Assembly: GCF_965279055.1 (NCBI RefSeq) | Contig: NZ_OZ257125.1 | Location: 4,836,001-4,900,000 of the forward strand | Reading direction: 5' to 3' | DNA length: 64,000 nucleotides | Source: Hydrocarboniphaga sp965279055 | GTDB lineage: Bacteria; Pseudomonadota; Gammaproteobacteria; Nevskiales; Nevskiaceae | Shown here: piece after piece, positions 47,859 through 56,467 of the stretch | How the letters are laid out: every line of letters begins with the position of its first letter | How positions within the stretch are numbered: position 1 is the stretch's first letter | Program-made: the position numbers and the translations under genes | Notes under the pieces: model-generated | Database searches by the model: none | What the model saw: the letters and a program-made list of their open reading frames with translations, nothing else | What the model was told of the DNA's origin: nothing

Positions 47859-48431
47859 ATGAACAAGCTCAGTCCGCTGTACGCGATCCCGCTGGTGGCC
47901 GTTGCCGCGCTGGCCGCCTGCAAGAAGTCCGAACCGGCTGCGCCCGCCGCGATGGCCGGGCCGTCCGCCGAAGCCAGCGTCGTCAGCGCCGAAACCCGCC
48001 TCAAGGCCACCGACGGCAACGAGGCCAAGGGCGACATCAAGTTCGTCAGCGCCGCTGGCGGCGTCAAAATCAGCGGCACGCTCGAAGGGCTGAAGCCGGG
48101 CGGCGTCAGCGCGTTCCACGTTCACGAGAAAGGCGATTGCAGCGCGCCCGACGCCAGCAGCGCCGGCGGCCATCTGAACCCCGACGGCAAGCCGCACGGC
48201 AACATGACGGCGGGCGACCACCACGCCGGCGACATGCCCAATATCACCGCCGACAGTGAAGGAAAGGCGATGGTCGACGTCACCGTGCCGGGGCTGGAGA
48301 TTGGCACCGGCAGTGCCAAGGACGTGATCGGCAAGGCCCTGGTCGTGCATGCCGGTGCGGATGACTACACCAGCCAGCCGGCCGGCAACGCCGGTGGCCG
48401 CATTGCCTGTGGGGTGATCGAAAAGGGCTGA
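47859..48431 (+). CDS. sodC: Cu/Zn superoxide dismutase-like lipoprotein
   Basis: 190 residues starting at the ATG at 47859, with AAGGAAG upstream. The signal peptide ends in the lipobox ALAAC with Cys21, then a Pro/Ala linker. The copper and zinc ligands are in AFHVHEKGDC, GGHLNPDGKPHG and DHHAGDMPNI; the C-terminal block is ALVVHAGADDY and GRIACGVIEKG. The two cysteines needed for the family disulfide are present. It probably removes superoxide in the periplasm while anchored to a membrane. The name follows the family; activity is not proven. Confidence 0.93.
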   Translation: MNKLSPLYAIPLVAVAALAACKKSEPAAPAAMAGPSAEASVVSAETRLKATDGNEAKGDIKFVSAAGGVKISGTLEGLKPGGVSAFHVHEKGDCSAPDASSAGGHLNPDGKPHGNMTAGDHHAGDMPNITADSEGKAMVDVTVPGLEIGTGSAKDVIGKALVVHAGADDYTSQPAGNAGGRIACGVIEKG

Positions 48432-48438
48432 AGTCGTT

Positions 48439-48542
48439 GTCCCTCGATACGCGCCGGCGGCGCTACTCGGGAGGAACGGGGCTCCGTTATATCCCGCTCC
48501 CCGTTCCTCCCGAGTAGCCGCAACGCGGCGTATCGAGGGACA
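48439..48542. repeat. Palindromic repeat, family R2 (full copy)
   Basis: Left arm GTCCCTCGATACGCGCC..GCGCTACTCGGGAGGAACGG, right arm CCGTTCCTCCCGAGTAGC..GCGTATCGAGGGAC. It lies between the convergent ends of the sodC-like gene and apaG. Confidence 0.88.
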
Positions 48543-48560
48543 CGAGCGCCCGCCGGAAGC

Positions 48561-48944
48561 TCAATTCAGCGCGCGCGGCACCGCGAGCCGGAACGGCGCG
48601 ATCGCCGCCTCGAAAGGCGCGCCGTCGATCGGCACCATGTGGAAGCTGCCGTGCATGGTGCCGACCGGCGTCGTCAGCGGGCAGCCGCTGGTGTACTGGA
48701 ACTGTTCGCCGGGCTTGAGTACCGGCTGGTTGCCGACCACGCCGGGGCCGCGGACTTCTTCGCACCGGCCCTCGCCGTCGGTGATCACCCAGTGCCGCGA
48801 CAGCAGCTGCACCGTGGTGCTGCCCTCGTTGCGGATGGTGATGTGGTAGGTGAACAGGTAGTGCCCGCGCTCCGGCGAGGACTGCTCGGCCACGTACTGC
48901 GGCTTGACCTGGATGCGCACGCCCTGGGTGACGGTGTCGCTCAT
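48561..48944 (-). CDS. apaG: ApaG protein
   Basis: 127 residues, the usual length. The DUF525 immunoglobulin-like fold is evident: IQVKPQYVAEQSSPERGHYL, FTYHITIRNEGSTTVQLLSR, HWVITDGEGRCEEVRGPGVV, and the loop YTSGCPLTTPVGTMHGSF. ApaG is often encoded with ksgA and apaH; here it follows sufT by 13 bases on the same strand. Its biochemical role is not settled. Confidence 0.96.
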   Translation of the reverse strand: MSDTVTQGVRIQVKPQYVAEQSSPERGHYLFTYHITIRNEGSTTVQLLSRHWVITDGEGRCEEVRGPGVVGNQPVLKPGEQFQYTSGCPLTTPVGTMHGSFHMVPIDGAPFEAAIAPFRLAVPRALN

Positions 48945-48957
48945 CGCGTCGCGCTCA

Positions 48958-49521
48958 TCAGTACATGCCCACTTGCAGCTGCGCCGCTTCGGACATCATG
49001 TCGCGGCTCCAGGGCGGGTCGAAGGTCAGCTCGACATCGGCCTCGGTGATGCTCGGCACCTGCAGCACCTTGGTCTTGACGTCGTTGACCAGCACGTCGC
49101 CCATGCCGCAGCCGGGCGCGGTCAAGGTCATGCGGATCACCGCCTTGCGCGCGCCGCCGGCGTTGGCCGGGTCCACCGGCTCCAGACGGCTTTCGTAGAC
49201 CAGGCCGAGTTCGACGATGTCGATCGGGATCTCCGGGTCGTAGCAGGTGCGCAGCTGCGCCCACACCGCCTTCTCCAGCTCCTCGTCGGAGGCGTCCTCG
49301 CTGACCTCGGGGCCGCGCACCACCTGCTTGCCCAGCGCATCGGCGTCACCGCCGTTGATGCGGAACAGATGGCCCTGCACCTGCACGGTGAAGCTGCCAC
49401 CCAGCGCCTGGGTGATTTGCGCAGCCGCGCCCTCCGGCAGCTCGACCTTGGTGCCGGCAGGGATGAGAATGGCCACCACGTCACGGGTCAGCGTGACGGT
49501 TTCGGATTCATCTGATGACAT
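48958..49521 (-). CDS. sufT: SufT-type iron-sulfur cluster assembly protein
   Basis: 187 residues from the ATG at 49521; an ATG 36 bases earlier is possible. The N-terminal part (TVTLTRDVVAILIPAGTKVE, QALGGSFTVQVQGHLFRING) is specific to SufT. The C-terminal MIP18/DUF59 domain contains TCYDPEIPIDIVELGLVYE and TLTAPGCGMGDVLVNDVKTK. It assists maturation of iron-sulfur proteins under high demand. It is cotranscribed with apaG and has no other suf gene nearby. Confidence 0.92.
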   Translation of the reverse strand: MSSDESETVTLTRDVVAILIPAGTKVELPEGAAAQITQALGGSFTVQVQGHLFRINGGDADALGKQVVRGPEVSEDASDEELEKAVWAQLRTCYDPEIPIDIVELGLVYESRLEPVDPANAGGARKAVIRMTLTAPGCGMGDVLVNDVKTKVLQVPSITEADVELTFDPPWSRDMMSEAAQLQVGMY

Positions 49522-49668
49522 GGGATCGCAGCGGGGAACCGGCTTTGGGTGAGCCATAAGATGGCGCTTCGGAACTCAGTTTAAACCCCTGCTGTCAGTC
49601 ACGCATCAGAAGACGGTGCCGGGGCGCTACCCTCAAGCATCGCGCGGTGACCTAAAGGGGGGTCCCTC

Positions 49669-52600
49669 ATGCGCTTCACCGAATATTCCGCGTCCAATCC
49701 CGCGGCGATCGCCGCCGCGGCGCTGATCGTGCTGCTGTTCGGCGCGATGGCGCTGCTGCGCCTGCCGATTCAGCTGCTGCCGGACACCAAGAACCCGCAG
49801 ATCTGGATCAACGTGCAATGGCGCGAGGCCGCGCCCAGCGAGGTCGAGGAGGCGCTGATCGAGCCGATCGAGGAGGCGATGAAGGGCCTCGCCGGCATGA
49901 AGGAGATGCGCTCGCAGATCAACCGTGGCGGCGGCGGCGTGTCGCTGAGCTTCGAGATCGGCACCGACATGACCCGGGTGATGCTCGACGTGGTGTCGCG
50001 CATCAACACGCTGCCGCCGCTGCCGCCGGACGCCGAGGAGCCACAGGTGTTCGACGGTGCGCCCTGGACCAAGGAAAACGCCGCCTCGGTGCTGGTGCGG
50101 CCGCTGCCGGGCAACAACGTCGAGGACATGGCGGCCCGCTACCAGAAGCTGATCGAGGAAGTGGTGCAGCCGCGGCTGTCGCGGGTTGAAGGCGTCAGCC
50201 AGGTCGAGCTCGACGGCGGCCGGCCCGCCGAAGTGCAGATCCGCTTCGACACGCACCGGCTGGCCTCGCTGGGCATCACGCCACGGCAGATCGCGCAGAC
50301 CGTGATCGCCGCGCACGACACCTCGGCCGGCTTCGTCAACGTCGGCCGCCGCCAGTTCACGGTGCGCTTCACCGGCCGCGAGCCGGTCGCCGACCTCGGC
50401 AATCTGATCGTCGGCTGGAGCAATGACCGGCCGCTGTATCTGCGCGAAGTGGCCGACATCGGCGTCGGCCTGCAGGACCAGCAGCAGTTTTCGTATCGCA
50501 ACGGCGTGCCCGGCTATTTCATCGCGATCCGCCGCACCAGTACCGCCAACATCGTGCAGGTGCTCGACGGCGTGAAGACCGCGCTGGCCGAACTCAATGC
50601 CGGTCCGCTGGCCAAGGAGAAACTGACCGCCGACCTGAGCTGGGACGCCAGCGTCTACGTGCGCCGCGCGATCGGCTTCGTGCAGGAGTCGCTGGTGATC
50701 GGCATCCTGCTGGCGGTCGGCGGCCTGTGGTACTTCCTGCGCGGGCCGCGTGCGCTGCTGGTGATCGCGGCGACGATTCCGCTGTCGCTGGCGTTCGCGG
50801 TGATCACGCTGCATCTGCTCGGCCGCAGCCTCAATACGATTTCGCTCGCGGGCCTGGCGTTTTCCACCGGTATCGTCACCGACGCCGCGCTGATCGTGCA
50901 GGGCAATATCATCCGTTTCATGCAGGAAGGCCGCAGCGCGCTGAAGGCGACCATCGACGGCGCCGGCGAAGTGATTCCGGCGCTGTTCGCGTCGATGCTG
51001 ACCAGCGTCGCGATCTTTCTGCCGGTGTTGTTCATGCAGGGCCTGGAAGGCCAGCTGTTCAAGGACCTGGCGATCACGATGAGTGTGTCGCATGCGGCCT
51101 CGCTGCTGGTGGCGATGACGGTGATTCCCGCGGCGAATCGCTGGGCGCTGGCAAGAAAAATCCCCGACGACCAGCACGATCACTGGTGGAAGGCGATGGC
51201 GCGCGGCGCGATGCGCGTGACGGCGACGCCTCAGCTGCGCGCGCTGCTGATCGGCATTCTGGTGCCGGGCTCGCTGCTGTTCTGCTGGCTCGCCGCGCCC
51301 AAGCCGGATTACCTGCCGGTGGCGCAGACCGACAACGTCTGGGGCAATTTCAGCACGCCGCCGGGCGGCAATATCGAAACGATCAAGGCCGAAATGGGGC
51401 CGATCGTCGTCGAGCGTCTGCGGCCTTATTACGAAGGCCGCGCCGAGCCCAAGATCAAGTACTACAACTTCAGCGCCTGGGGCGGCGGCAACGGCGGCCT
51501 GGTCGTCGCCTACGCGGCCGATCCGCGCAAGACCAAGGACGTGGTCGAACTGCTGCGCACCAAGATTCTCGCCGACCTGCCCGACGTGCGCGTCTACGCC
51601 AGCCAGGGTTCGCTGTTCAATCTCGACGGCGGCACCGCGCGCAACATCGAGCTGTACCTGCAGGGGCCGGACCTCGACGCGCTGATGGATGTCGCGCGCA
51701 TCGCCGAAACTGAAATTCCGCTGGCGATTCCGGGCACGTTCCCGCGCAGCCAGCCGGCGCTGGAACTGAACCAGCCGGAGATCCAGCTGCAGCCGGACGA
51801 GTGGCGCATTTCACGCTCGGGCTCGACGCGCACCGACGTTGCCGACTCGCTGCGCGCGTTCACCGGCGGGCTCTGGGCCGGCTACTACTTCGACGGCAAC
51901 AAGCGGCTCGACATCATCGTCAAAAGCGAGGAATGGCATTCGCCGGAAGAACTCGCCGAGCTGCCGATGTCGACGCCGACCGCCGGCATCCAGACCGTCG
52001 GCGAACTCGCCAAAATCACACAGACGGTCGGGCCTTCGCAGCTGTCGCGCGTCAATGGTCACCGCACCGTGTCGGTGAACTTCGAGCCGCCGGACACGAT
52101 GAGTCTCGACGAGGCGGTGTCGACGCTGACGCAAAAAGTCGAGCCCAAGTTGCGTGCGGCGATGCAGGGCAGCATGCAGCTCAGCTACGGCGGCAGCGCC
52201 AATGAGCTGACCGAAGCGCTGAAGGCGATGGCCAGCAATTTCGCGCTCGCGCTGATCATGCTGATGATGCTGATGTCGGCACTGTTCAAGAGCCTGTGGG
52301 ACGCGCTGCTGGTGATGCTGGTGATTCCGGTGTCGATCGCCGGCGGTATCGGCGCGCTGCGTGTGATCGGCTGGTTCGATTTTCAGGCGATGGATCTGCT
52401 GACGATGATCGGCTTCATCATCCTGCTCGGCCTGGTGGTCAACGCCGCGATCCTGCTGGTGGATCAGACGCGCGCGCGCGAACATGCCGGCATGGCGCGC
52501 CGCGATGCGGTACGCGAAGCGCTGGAAACGCGCGCGCGGCCGATTGTTCTGTCCACGCTGACCGCGGTGCTCGGCATGCTGCCGCTGATCCTGATGCCAG

Positions 52601-52764
52601 GGCTCGGCGCGAAGATTTATCGCGGCCTCGCCGCCGTGGTCTCCGGCGGCATGATCGTCGGCACGATGTTCACCTGGTTTCTGATGCCCGCGCTGCTGCG
52701 CCTGGGCGAGTCCCGAGTACGCGCGGCCGCAGAGCCGGCGTCGCAGGAGGTTTTCGGTAAATGA
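49669..52764 (+). CDS. RND-family efflux transporter permease
   Basis: 1031 residues, two repeats of a membrane block plus a large periplasmic loop. It starts with a membrane helix and the QLLPDTKNPQIWINVQW segment, typical of AcrB/HAE1-like proteins. Porter domains follow (VVQPRLSRVEGVSQVELDGG). The TM4 proton-relay region reads GIVTDAALIVQGN: Asp405 is kept, but the second Asp of the usual DD pair is Ala406. In TM10 the Lys position is Asn (GLVVNAAILLVD). It starts a three-gene unit; the adaptor overlaps its stop (ATGA). The substrate is unknown. Confidence 0.93.
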   Translation: MRFTEYSASNPAAIAAAALIVLLFGAMALLRLPIQLLPDTKNPQIWINVQWREAAPSEVEEALIEPIEEAMKGLAGMKEMRSQINRGGGGVSLSFEIGTDMTRVMLDVVSRINTLPPLPPDAEEPQVFDGAPWTKENAASVLVRPLPGNNVEDMAARYQKLIEEVVQPRLSRVEGVSQVELDGGRPAEVQIRFDTHRLASLGITPRQIAQTVIAAHDTSAGFVNVGRRQFTVRFTGREPVADLGNLIVGWSNDRPLYLREVADIGVGLQDQQQFSYRNGVPGYFIAIRRTSTANIVQVLDGVKTALAELNAGPLAKEKLTADLSWDASVYVRRAIGFVQESLVIGILLAVGGLWYFLRGPRALLVIAATIPLSLAFAVITLHLLGRSLNTISLAGLAFSTGIVTDAALIVQGNIIRFMQEGRSALKATIDGAGEVIPALFASMLTSVAIFLPVLFMQGLEGQLFKDLAITMSVSHAASLLVAMTVIPAANRWALARKIPDDQHDHWWKAMARGAMRVTATPQLRALLIGILVPGSLLFCWLAAPKPDYLPVAQTDNVWGNFSTPPGGNIETIKAEMGPIVVERLRPYYEGRAEPKIKYYNFSAWGGGNGGLVVAYAADPRKTKDVVELLRTKILADLPDVRVYASQGSLFNLDGGTARNIELYLQGPDLDALMDVARIAETEIPLAIPGTFPRSQPALELNQPEIQLQPDEWRISRSGSTRTDVADSLRAFTGGLWAGYYFDGNKRLDIIVKSEEWHSPEELAELPMSTPTAGIQTVGELAKITQTVGPSQLSRVNGHRTVSVNFEPPDTMSLDEAVSTLTQKVEPKLRAAMQGSMQLSYGGSANELTEALKAMASNFALALIMLMMLMSALFKSLWDALLVMLVIPVSIAGGIGALRVIGWFDFQAMDLLTMIGFIILLGLVVNAAILLVDQTRAREHAGMARRDAVREALETRARPIVLSTLTAVLGMLPLILMPGLGAKIYRGLAAVVSGGMIVGTMFTWFLMPALLRLGESRVRAAAEPASQEVFGK

Positions 52765-53864
52765 GCAAAAATACGTTTCATGTCGCGCTGGCGGTGATGT
52801 TCGCGCTGGGCAGCGCAACGGTGTGCGCGCAAGGCGAACAGAAAGCCGCGGCCGTCGAAACCTCGCGCGCCGCGCTGCGCGATCTGGCGCCGTCGATCAC
52901 CGCGACAGGACAAGTGCAATCACGCTCCGGCGCCGACATGGCCGCCGGCATTGCCGGGCCGATCGACTTCGTCGCCGAACCCGGTTCACGAGTCGCCAAG
53001 AACCAGGTCATCGCGCGCATCGACACCGGCGAATATCGCCTGCAACGCGCCGAACAGGCCGCGCGCGTGACGCGCAGCGAGCTGGCGCTGAAGCAGGCCA
53101 ATCGCGAACTCGAACGCCTGAAGGCCTCCGGCACCGCGGTCAGCCGCTTTCAGCTGGACCAGGCCGAAAATACCCGCGATCTCGCGCTCAGCGATCTGGA
53201 AATCGCCCGCGCGACGTTGCGTCAGACCGACGATCGCCTGGCCCGCGCCGAAGTGCGCGCGCCGTTCGCCGGCGTGATCGCCGAGCGCGTGCGCCGCGAA
53301 GGCGAGGAAGTCGCGCGCGGCGACGCGGTGGTGCGCATGCAGGACACCGAGCATCTGGAGTTGCGCATGTTCCTGCCGCTGCGCCACGTGCGCGCGATCG
53401 AGCCGGGCTCCACCGTACAGGTGAGGCTCGACGACACGCGCGTGGTCGCGGCGAAAGTGCGCGCGATCGTGCCGGTCGGCGATGCGCGTTCGCAGAGCTT
53501 CGAGACTTTGATCGATCTGCCGCAGGCCGAAGCGGAACTCGCGGTCGGCCGCACGCTCCAAGTGGTGTTGCCGCTCGCAGCGGTGCAGCAAGTGCTCGCG
53601 GTGCCGCGCGACGCCGTGGTGATCCGCTCGGATGGTCTAGCCGTATACGTCGTGCGCAAGGACAAGGTCGAGCGCGTGCCGGTCAAAACCGGCTCGGCCG
53701 ATGGCGAATGGGTTGCGGTGCAGGGCGCTCTCGCCGCGCAGGATGCGGTGGTGGTGCGCGGTGCCGAGACCTTGCATGATGGTGATCCGGTCAAAGTCAT
53801 AGGAGAACGCAAGACATGGAACAGCGGCAGCAGTGGTCTCAGCAGCGGACTCTCACAACCGTGA
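52761..53864 (+). CDS. RND efflux periplasmic adaptor (HlyD/membrane fusion family)
   Basis: 367 residues with signal peptide VALAVMFALGSATVCAQ. The lipoyl halves (SRSGADMAAGIAGPIDFVAE and VRAPFAGVIAERVRREGEEV) flank a helical hairpin (RSELALKQANRELERLKASG), followed by a beta-barrel and membrane-proximal domain. It would join the RND permease to an outer-membrane channel, none of which is encoded here. The permease gene comes first, the reverse of the common acrA-acrB order. Its 3' end overlaps the SIMPL gene by 49 bases. Confidence 0.93.
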   Translation: MSKNTFHVALAVMFALGSATVCAQGEQKAAAVETSRAALRDLAPSITATGQVQSRSGADMAAGIAGPIDFVAEPGSRVAKNQVIARIDTGEYRLQRAEQAARVTRSELALKQANRELERLKASGTAVSRFQLDQAENTRDLALSDLEIARATLRQTDDRLARAEVRAPFAGVIAERVRREGEEVARGDAVVRMQDTEHLELRMFLPLRHVRAIEPGSTVQVRLDDTRVVAAKVRAIVPVGDARSQSFETLIDLPQAEAELAVGRTLQVVLPLAAVQQVLAVPRDAVVIRSDGLAVYVVRKDKVERVPVKTGSADGEWVAVQGALAAQDAVVVRGAETLHDGDPVKVIGERKTWNSGSSGLSSGLSQP

Positions 53865-54598
53865 TCAAGCGGAGCTTGTTTGGCGCGGCGCTGGCCCTCG
53901 CGTTCACGCAAGGCGCGTTCGCTGCGCAGGAGATGCCGCCGCACCCGCTGCCGCCGCGCCTGATCAGCGTCAGCGGCGACGCCGATGTCAGCGCGGTGCC
54001 GGATCGCGCACGCATCCAGATCGGCGTCACGCAGGTGAGCCCGGAAGTCGCGACGGCCGAGGCGGCGGTGAACAAGGTCGTCAAGGCCTACGTTGCCGAG
54101 GCCAAGAAACTCGGTGCGCGCGACGAGGACATCGCCACCGCCGGCATCAGCATCCAGCCTGAATACGTGTGGGACGAAAAGGCGCGCAACAACAAGCTGA
54201 CCGGCTACCGCGTCAGCCGTGACATCGAGACGCGCGTCGGCAATCTCGACAAGCTCGGCGACTATCTGTTGGCGGCGACGCGTGCCGGCGTCAACCAGGT
54301 GCAGCCGCCGGTGCTGGAATCGTCCAAGGCCGATGATCTGCAGAATCAGGCGCTGGTGCAGGCCGCAAAGAACGCGCAGGCCAAGGCCAGGCTGCTGGCC
54401 GACACGTTGGGCGTGAAGCTCGGCAGCGTGCACGGCATCACTGAAGAAGGCTCTGCGCCGGCACCGCAGCCGATGATGAAGGCGATGGCGATGCGCGGCG
54501 CCGAGGCCAGCGATAGCGGCAACGCCGACATGGGCCTGCAGACCGGCGAAATCCGCTTTCATGCGGCGGTGAATGCGCAGTTCGAGGTGGCGCCTTAG
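53816..54598 (+). CDS. SIMPL-domain periplasmic protein (DUF541)
   Basis: 260 residues. The start at 53816 has AGGAG about ten bases upstream but lies inside the adaptor gene; a GTG at 53861 is a shorter alternative that would open directly on the signal peptide (VIKRSLFGAALALAFTQGAF). The SIMPL domain follows: ISVSGDADVSAVPDRARIQI, YRVSRDIETRVGNLDKLGDY, and ALVQAAKNAQAKARLLADTL. E. coli YggE and similar proteins protect against oxidative stress. It is the third gene of the efflux unit; a link to the pump is inferred only from position. Confidence 0.9.
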   Translation: MEQRQQWSQQRTLTTVIKRSLFGAALALAFTQGAFAAQEMPPHPLPPRLISVSGDADVSAVPDRARIQIGVTQVSPEVATAEAAVNKVVKAYVAEAKKLGARDEDIATAGISIQPEYVWDEKARNNKLTGYRVSRDIETRVGNLDKLGDYLLAATRAGVNQVQPPVLESSKADDLQNQALVQAAKNAQAKARLLADTLGVKLGSVHGITEEGSAPAPQPMMKAMAMRGAEASDSGNADMGLQTGEIRFHAAVNAQFEVAP

Positions 54599-54610
54599 GG
54601 CTCGCTTCGG

Positions 54611-54702
54611 GTCCCTCGATACGCCGCGTTGCGGCTACTCGGGACGAACGGGCTTCTCTCCGTTCGTCCCGAGTAGCTTCGCTTGCGAAGCGTATCGAGG
54701 GG
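54611..54702. repeat. Palindromic repeat, family R2
   Basis: Left arm GTCCCTCGATACGCCGC..GCGGCTACTCGGGACGAACGG, right arm CCGTTCGTCCCGAGTAGC..GCGTATCGAGG. The outer right end is changed (GGGGC in place of GGGACG). It lies between the SIMPL gene and purE. Confidence 0.87.
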
Positions 54703-54810
54703 CTTGAGCCAGGCTCGCAGCCGAAGCTTTACCCAACCCATACTTGGTCCGCCCGTGGCCGGATGCCATAATCCGCCTCTTTTCCCCCATTCCGGGGGCT
54801 CAGGCCGGAC

Positions 54811-55332
54811 ATGACCGCAGACTCGAAAACCGACGCGCCGCTGGTGGGCGTGATCATGGGTTCCCGCTCCGACTGGGAGACGATGGCGCACGCGGTGCGT
54901 ACGCTCGAAACCCTGGGCGTGCCTTGCGAGGCGCGCGTGGTGTCGGCGCATCGCACGCCCGACCTGCTGTTCGAATACGCGGAAACCGCGGTCGCACGCG
55001 GTCTGCAGGTGATCATCGCGGGCGCCGGTGGCGCGGCGCATCTGCCGGGCATGTGCGCGGCCAAGACGCGGCTGCCGGTGCTCGGCGTGCCGGTGCAGTC
55101 CAAGGCCTTCAACGGCCTGGATTCTCTGCTGTCGATCGTGCAGATGCCGGCGGGTATTCCGGTCGGCACGCTGGCGGTCGGCGTCGCCGGCGCCACCAAT
55201 GCGGCGCTGCTGGCCGCGGCGATGCTGGCCACGCGTGACGCCGCACTCGCACAGCGCCTCGACGAATTCCGCGCCGGACAGACCGACAAGGTGCTCGCCG
55301 ACGCAGCCCTGAGCCTGCCGACGCTGCCATGA
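54811..55332 (+). CDS. purE: N5-carboxyaminoimidazole ribonucleotide mutase
   Basis: 173 residues. Class I PurE: GSRSDW (17-22) binds the phosphate and ribose, and SAHRTP (45-50) carries the catalytic His47. IAGAGGAAHLPGMCAAKT and LLSIVQMPAGIPVGTLAVG complete the active site. It converts N5-CAIR to CAIR in purine synthesis. Its stop overlaps the purK start (ATGA), so the two are coupled. Confidence 0.97.
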   Translation: MTADSKTDAPLVGVIMGSRSDWETMAHAVRTLETLGVPCEARVVSAHRTPDLLFEYAETAVARGLQVIIAGAGGAAHLPGMCAAKTRLPVLGVPVQSKAFNGLDSLLSIVQMPAGIPVGTLAVGVAGATNAALLAAAMLATRDAALAQRLDEFRAGQTDKVLADAALSLPTLP

Positions 55333-56435
55333 AGATCGGTGTCCTCGGTGCCGGCCAGCTGGGCCGGATGCTCGCATTGGCGGGCTATCCGCTCGATCTG
55401 CAGTTCGTGTTTCTCGACCCGGCGACGGACGCCTGCGCGGCCTCGCTAGGCGAAACCATTCAGCAGCCGTATCTCGACGAGGCCGCGCTCGCGCGTTTCT
55501 GCGCCAGCTGCGACGTCGCCACTTACGAATTCGAGAACGTGCCGGCGCATACCGCCGAAGTCGTCGGCGCGAAGCTGCCGCTGTATCCGCCGGCCGTGGC
55601 GCTGACCGTCGGCCAGGATCGGCTCAACGAGAAGAAGCTGTTCGACGCGCTGAACATTCCGGTGCCGCGCTACATGCCGGTGGCGGCGCGCGGCGCGCTC
55701 GACATGGCGATCCGCAACGTCGGCCTGCCGGCGGTGATGAAGACGCGTCGCCTCGGCTACGACGGCAAGGGCCAGGCGGTATTGCGCAAGCCCGAGGATC
55801 TGGACGACGCCTGGTCGCGTCTCGGCGGCGCGGAAGCGCCGCACACGCCCTGCCTGGTCGAGGCTTTCGTGCCGTTCGAGCGCGAGCTGTCGTGCCTGGC
55901 GGTGCGCGGACGCGACGGCGAAATGCGTTTCTATCCGGTGGTCGCCAACCAGCATCGCGACGGCATCCTGCGCGTGTCGATTCCGCAGCAGGACGATCCG
56001 CTGCAGGCCCAGGCCGAAGACTATGCGCGCCGCGTTGCCGAGCATCTGAACTACGTCGGCGTGATGGCTTTCGAGTTTTTCGTATCCGAAGGCCAGCTCT
56101 ACGCCAACGAAATCGCGCCGCGCGTGCACAACTCCGGGCACTGGAGCATCGAGGGCTCGGAGTGCTCGCAGTTCGAAAATCACCTGCGCGCGGTCGCCGG
56201 CCTGCCGCTGGGTTCTACCGCCGCACGCGGCCATTCGGCGATGGTCAATTTCATCGGCCGTGCGCCGGACAACGCGGCCCTTTGCGCGATCGCCGGCGTG
56301 CACGTGCATCACTACGGCAAGGCGCCGAAGCCGCAGCGCAAGGTCGGCCACGCCACCGTCACCGCGAACAGCGAAGCCGAGCTGCAGCGCCGGCTGACGG
56401 AACTGGTCGCGCTGGTCGAAAGCGTCGCCTCGTAG
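55329..56435 (+). CDS. purK: N5-carboxyaminoimidazole ribonucleotide synthase
   Basis: 368-residue ATP-grasp enzyme that makes N5-CAIR from AIR, bicarbonate and ATP. The N-terminal motif is IGVLGAGQLGRMLALAGYPL, followed by TYEFENVPAHT. The grasp region has TRRLGYDGKGQAVL and EAFVPFERELSCLAVRGRDG; YANEIAPRVHNSGHWSIEG is the substrate and magnesium site. The stop codon lies inside a perfect 36-base palindrome shared with the convergent parA gene. Confidence 0.97.
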   Translation: MKIGVLGAGQLGRMLALAGYPLDLQFVFLDPATDACAASLGETIQQPYLDEAALARFCASCDVATYEFENVPAHTAEVVGAKLPLYPPAVALTVGQDRLNEKKLFDALNIPVPRYMPVAARGALDMAIRNVGLPAVMKTRRLGYDGKGQAVLRKPEDLDDAWSRLGGAEAPHTPCLVEAFVPFERELSCLAVRGRDGEMRFYPVVANQHRDGILRVSIPQQDDPLQAQAEDYARRVAEHLNYVGVMAFEFFVSEGQLYANEIAPRVHNSGHWSIEGSECSQFENHLRAVAGLPLGSTAARGHSAMVNFIGRAPDNAALCAIAGVHVHHYGKAPKPQRKVGHATVTANSEAELQRRLTELVALVESVAS

Positions 56436-56467
56436 CCCGGGTGCAACCCGGGTTGCACCCGGGCTAC
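56432..56467. repeat. Perfect 36-base palindrome holding both stop codons of purK and parA
   Basis: GTAGCCCGGGTGCAAC-CCGG-GTTGCACCCGGGCTAC: 16-base arms around CCGG, which is itself a palindrome. The first TAG (56433-56435) ends purK and the mirror-image CTA (56464-56466) ends parA. It could end transcription in both directions, but has no T-tract. The 'GTAGCCCGGGTGCAACCCGG' motif is a known dispersed repeat in many proteobacteria. Confidence 0.92.
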
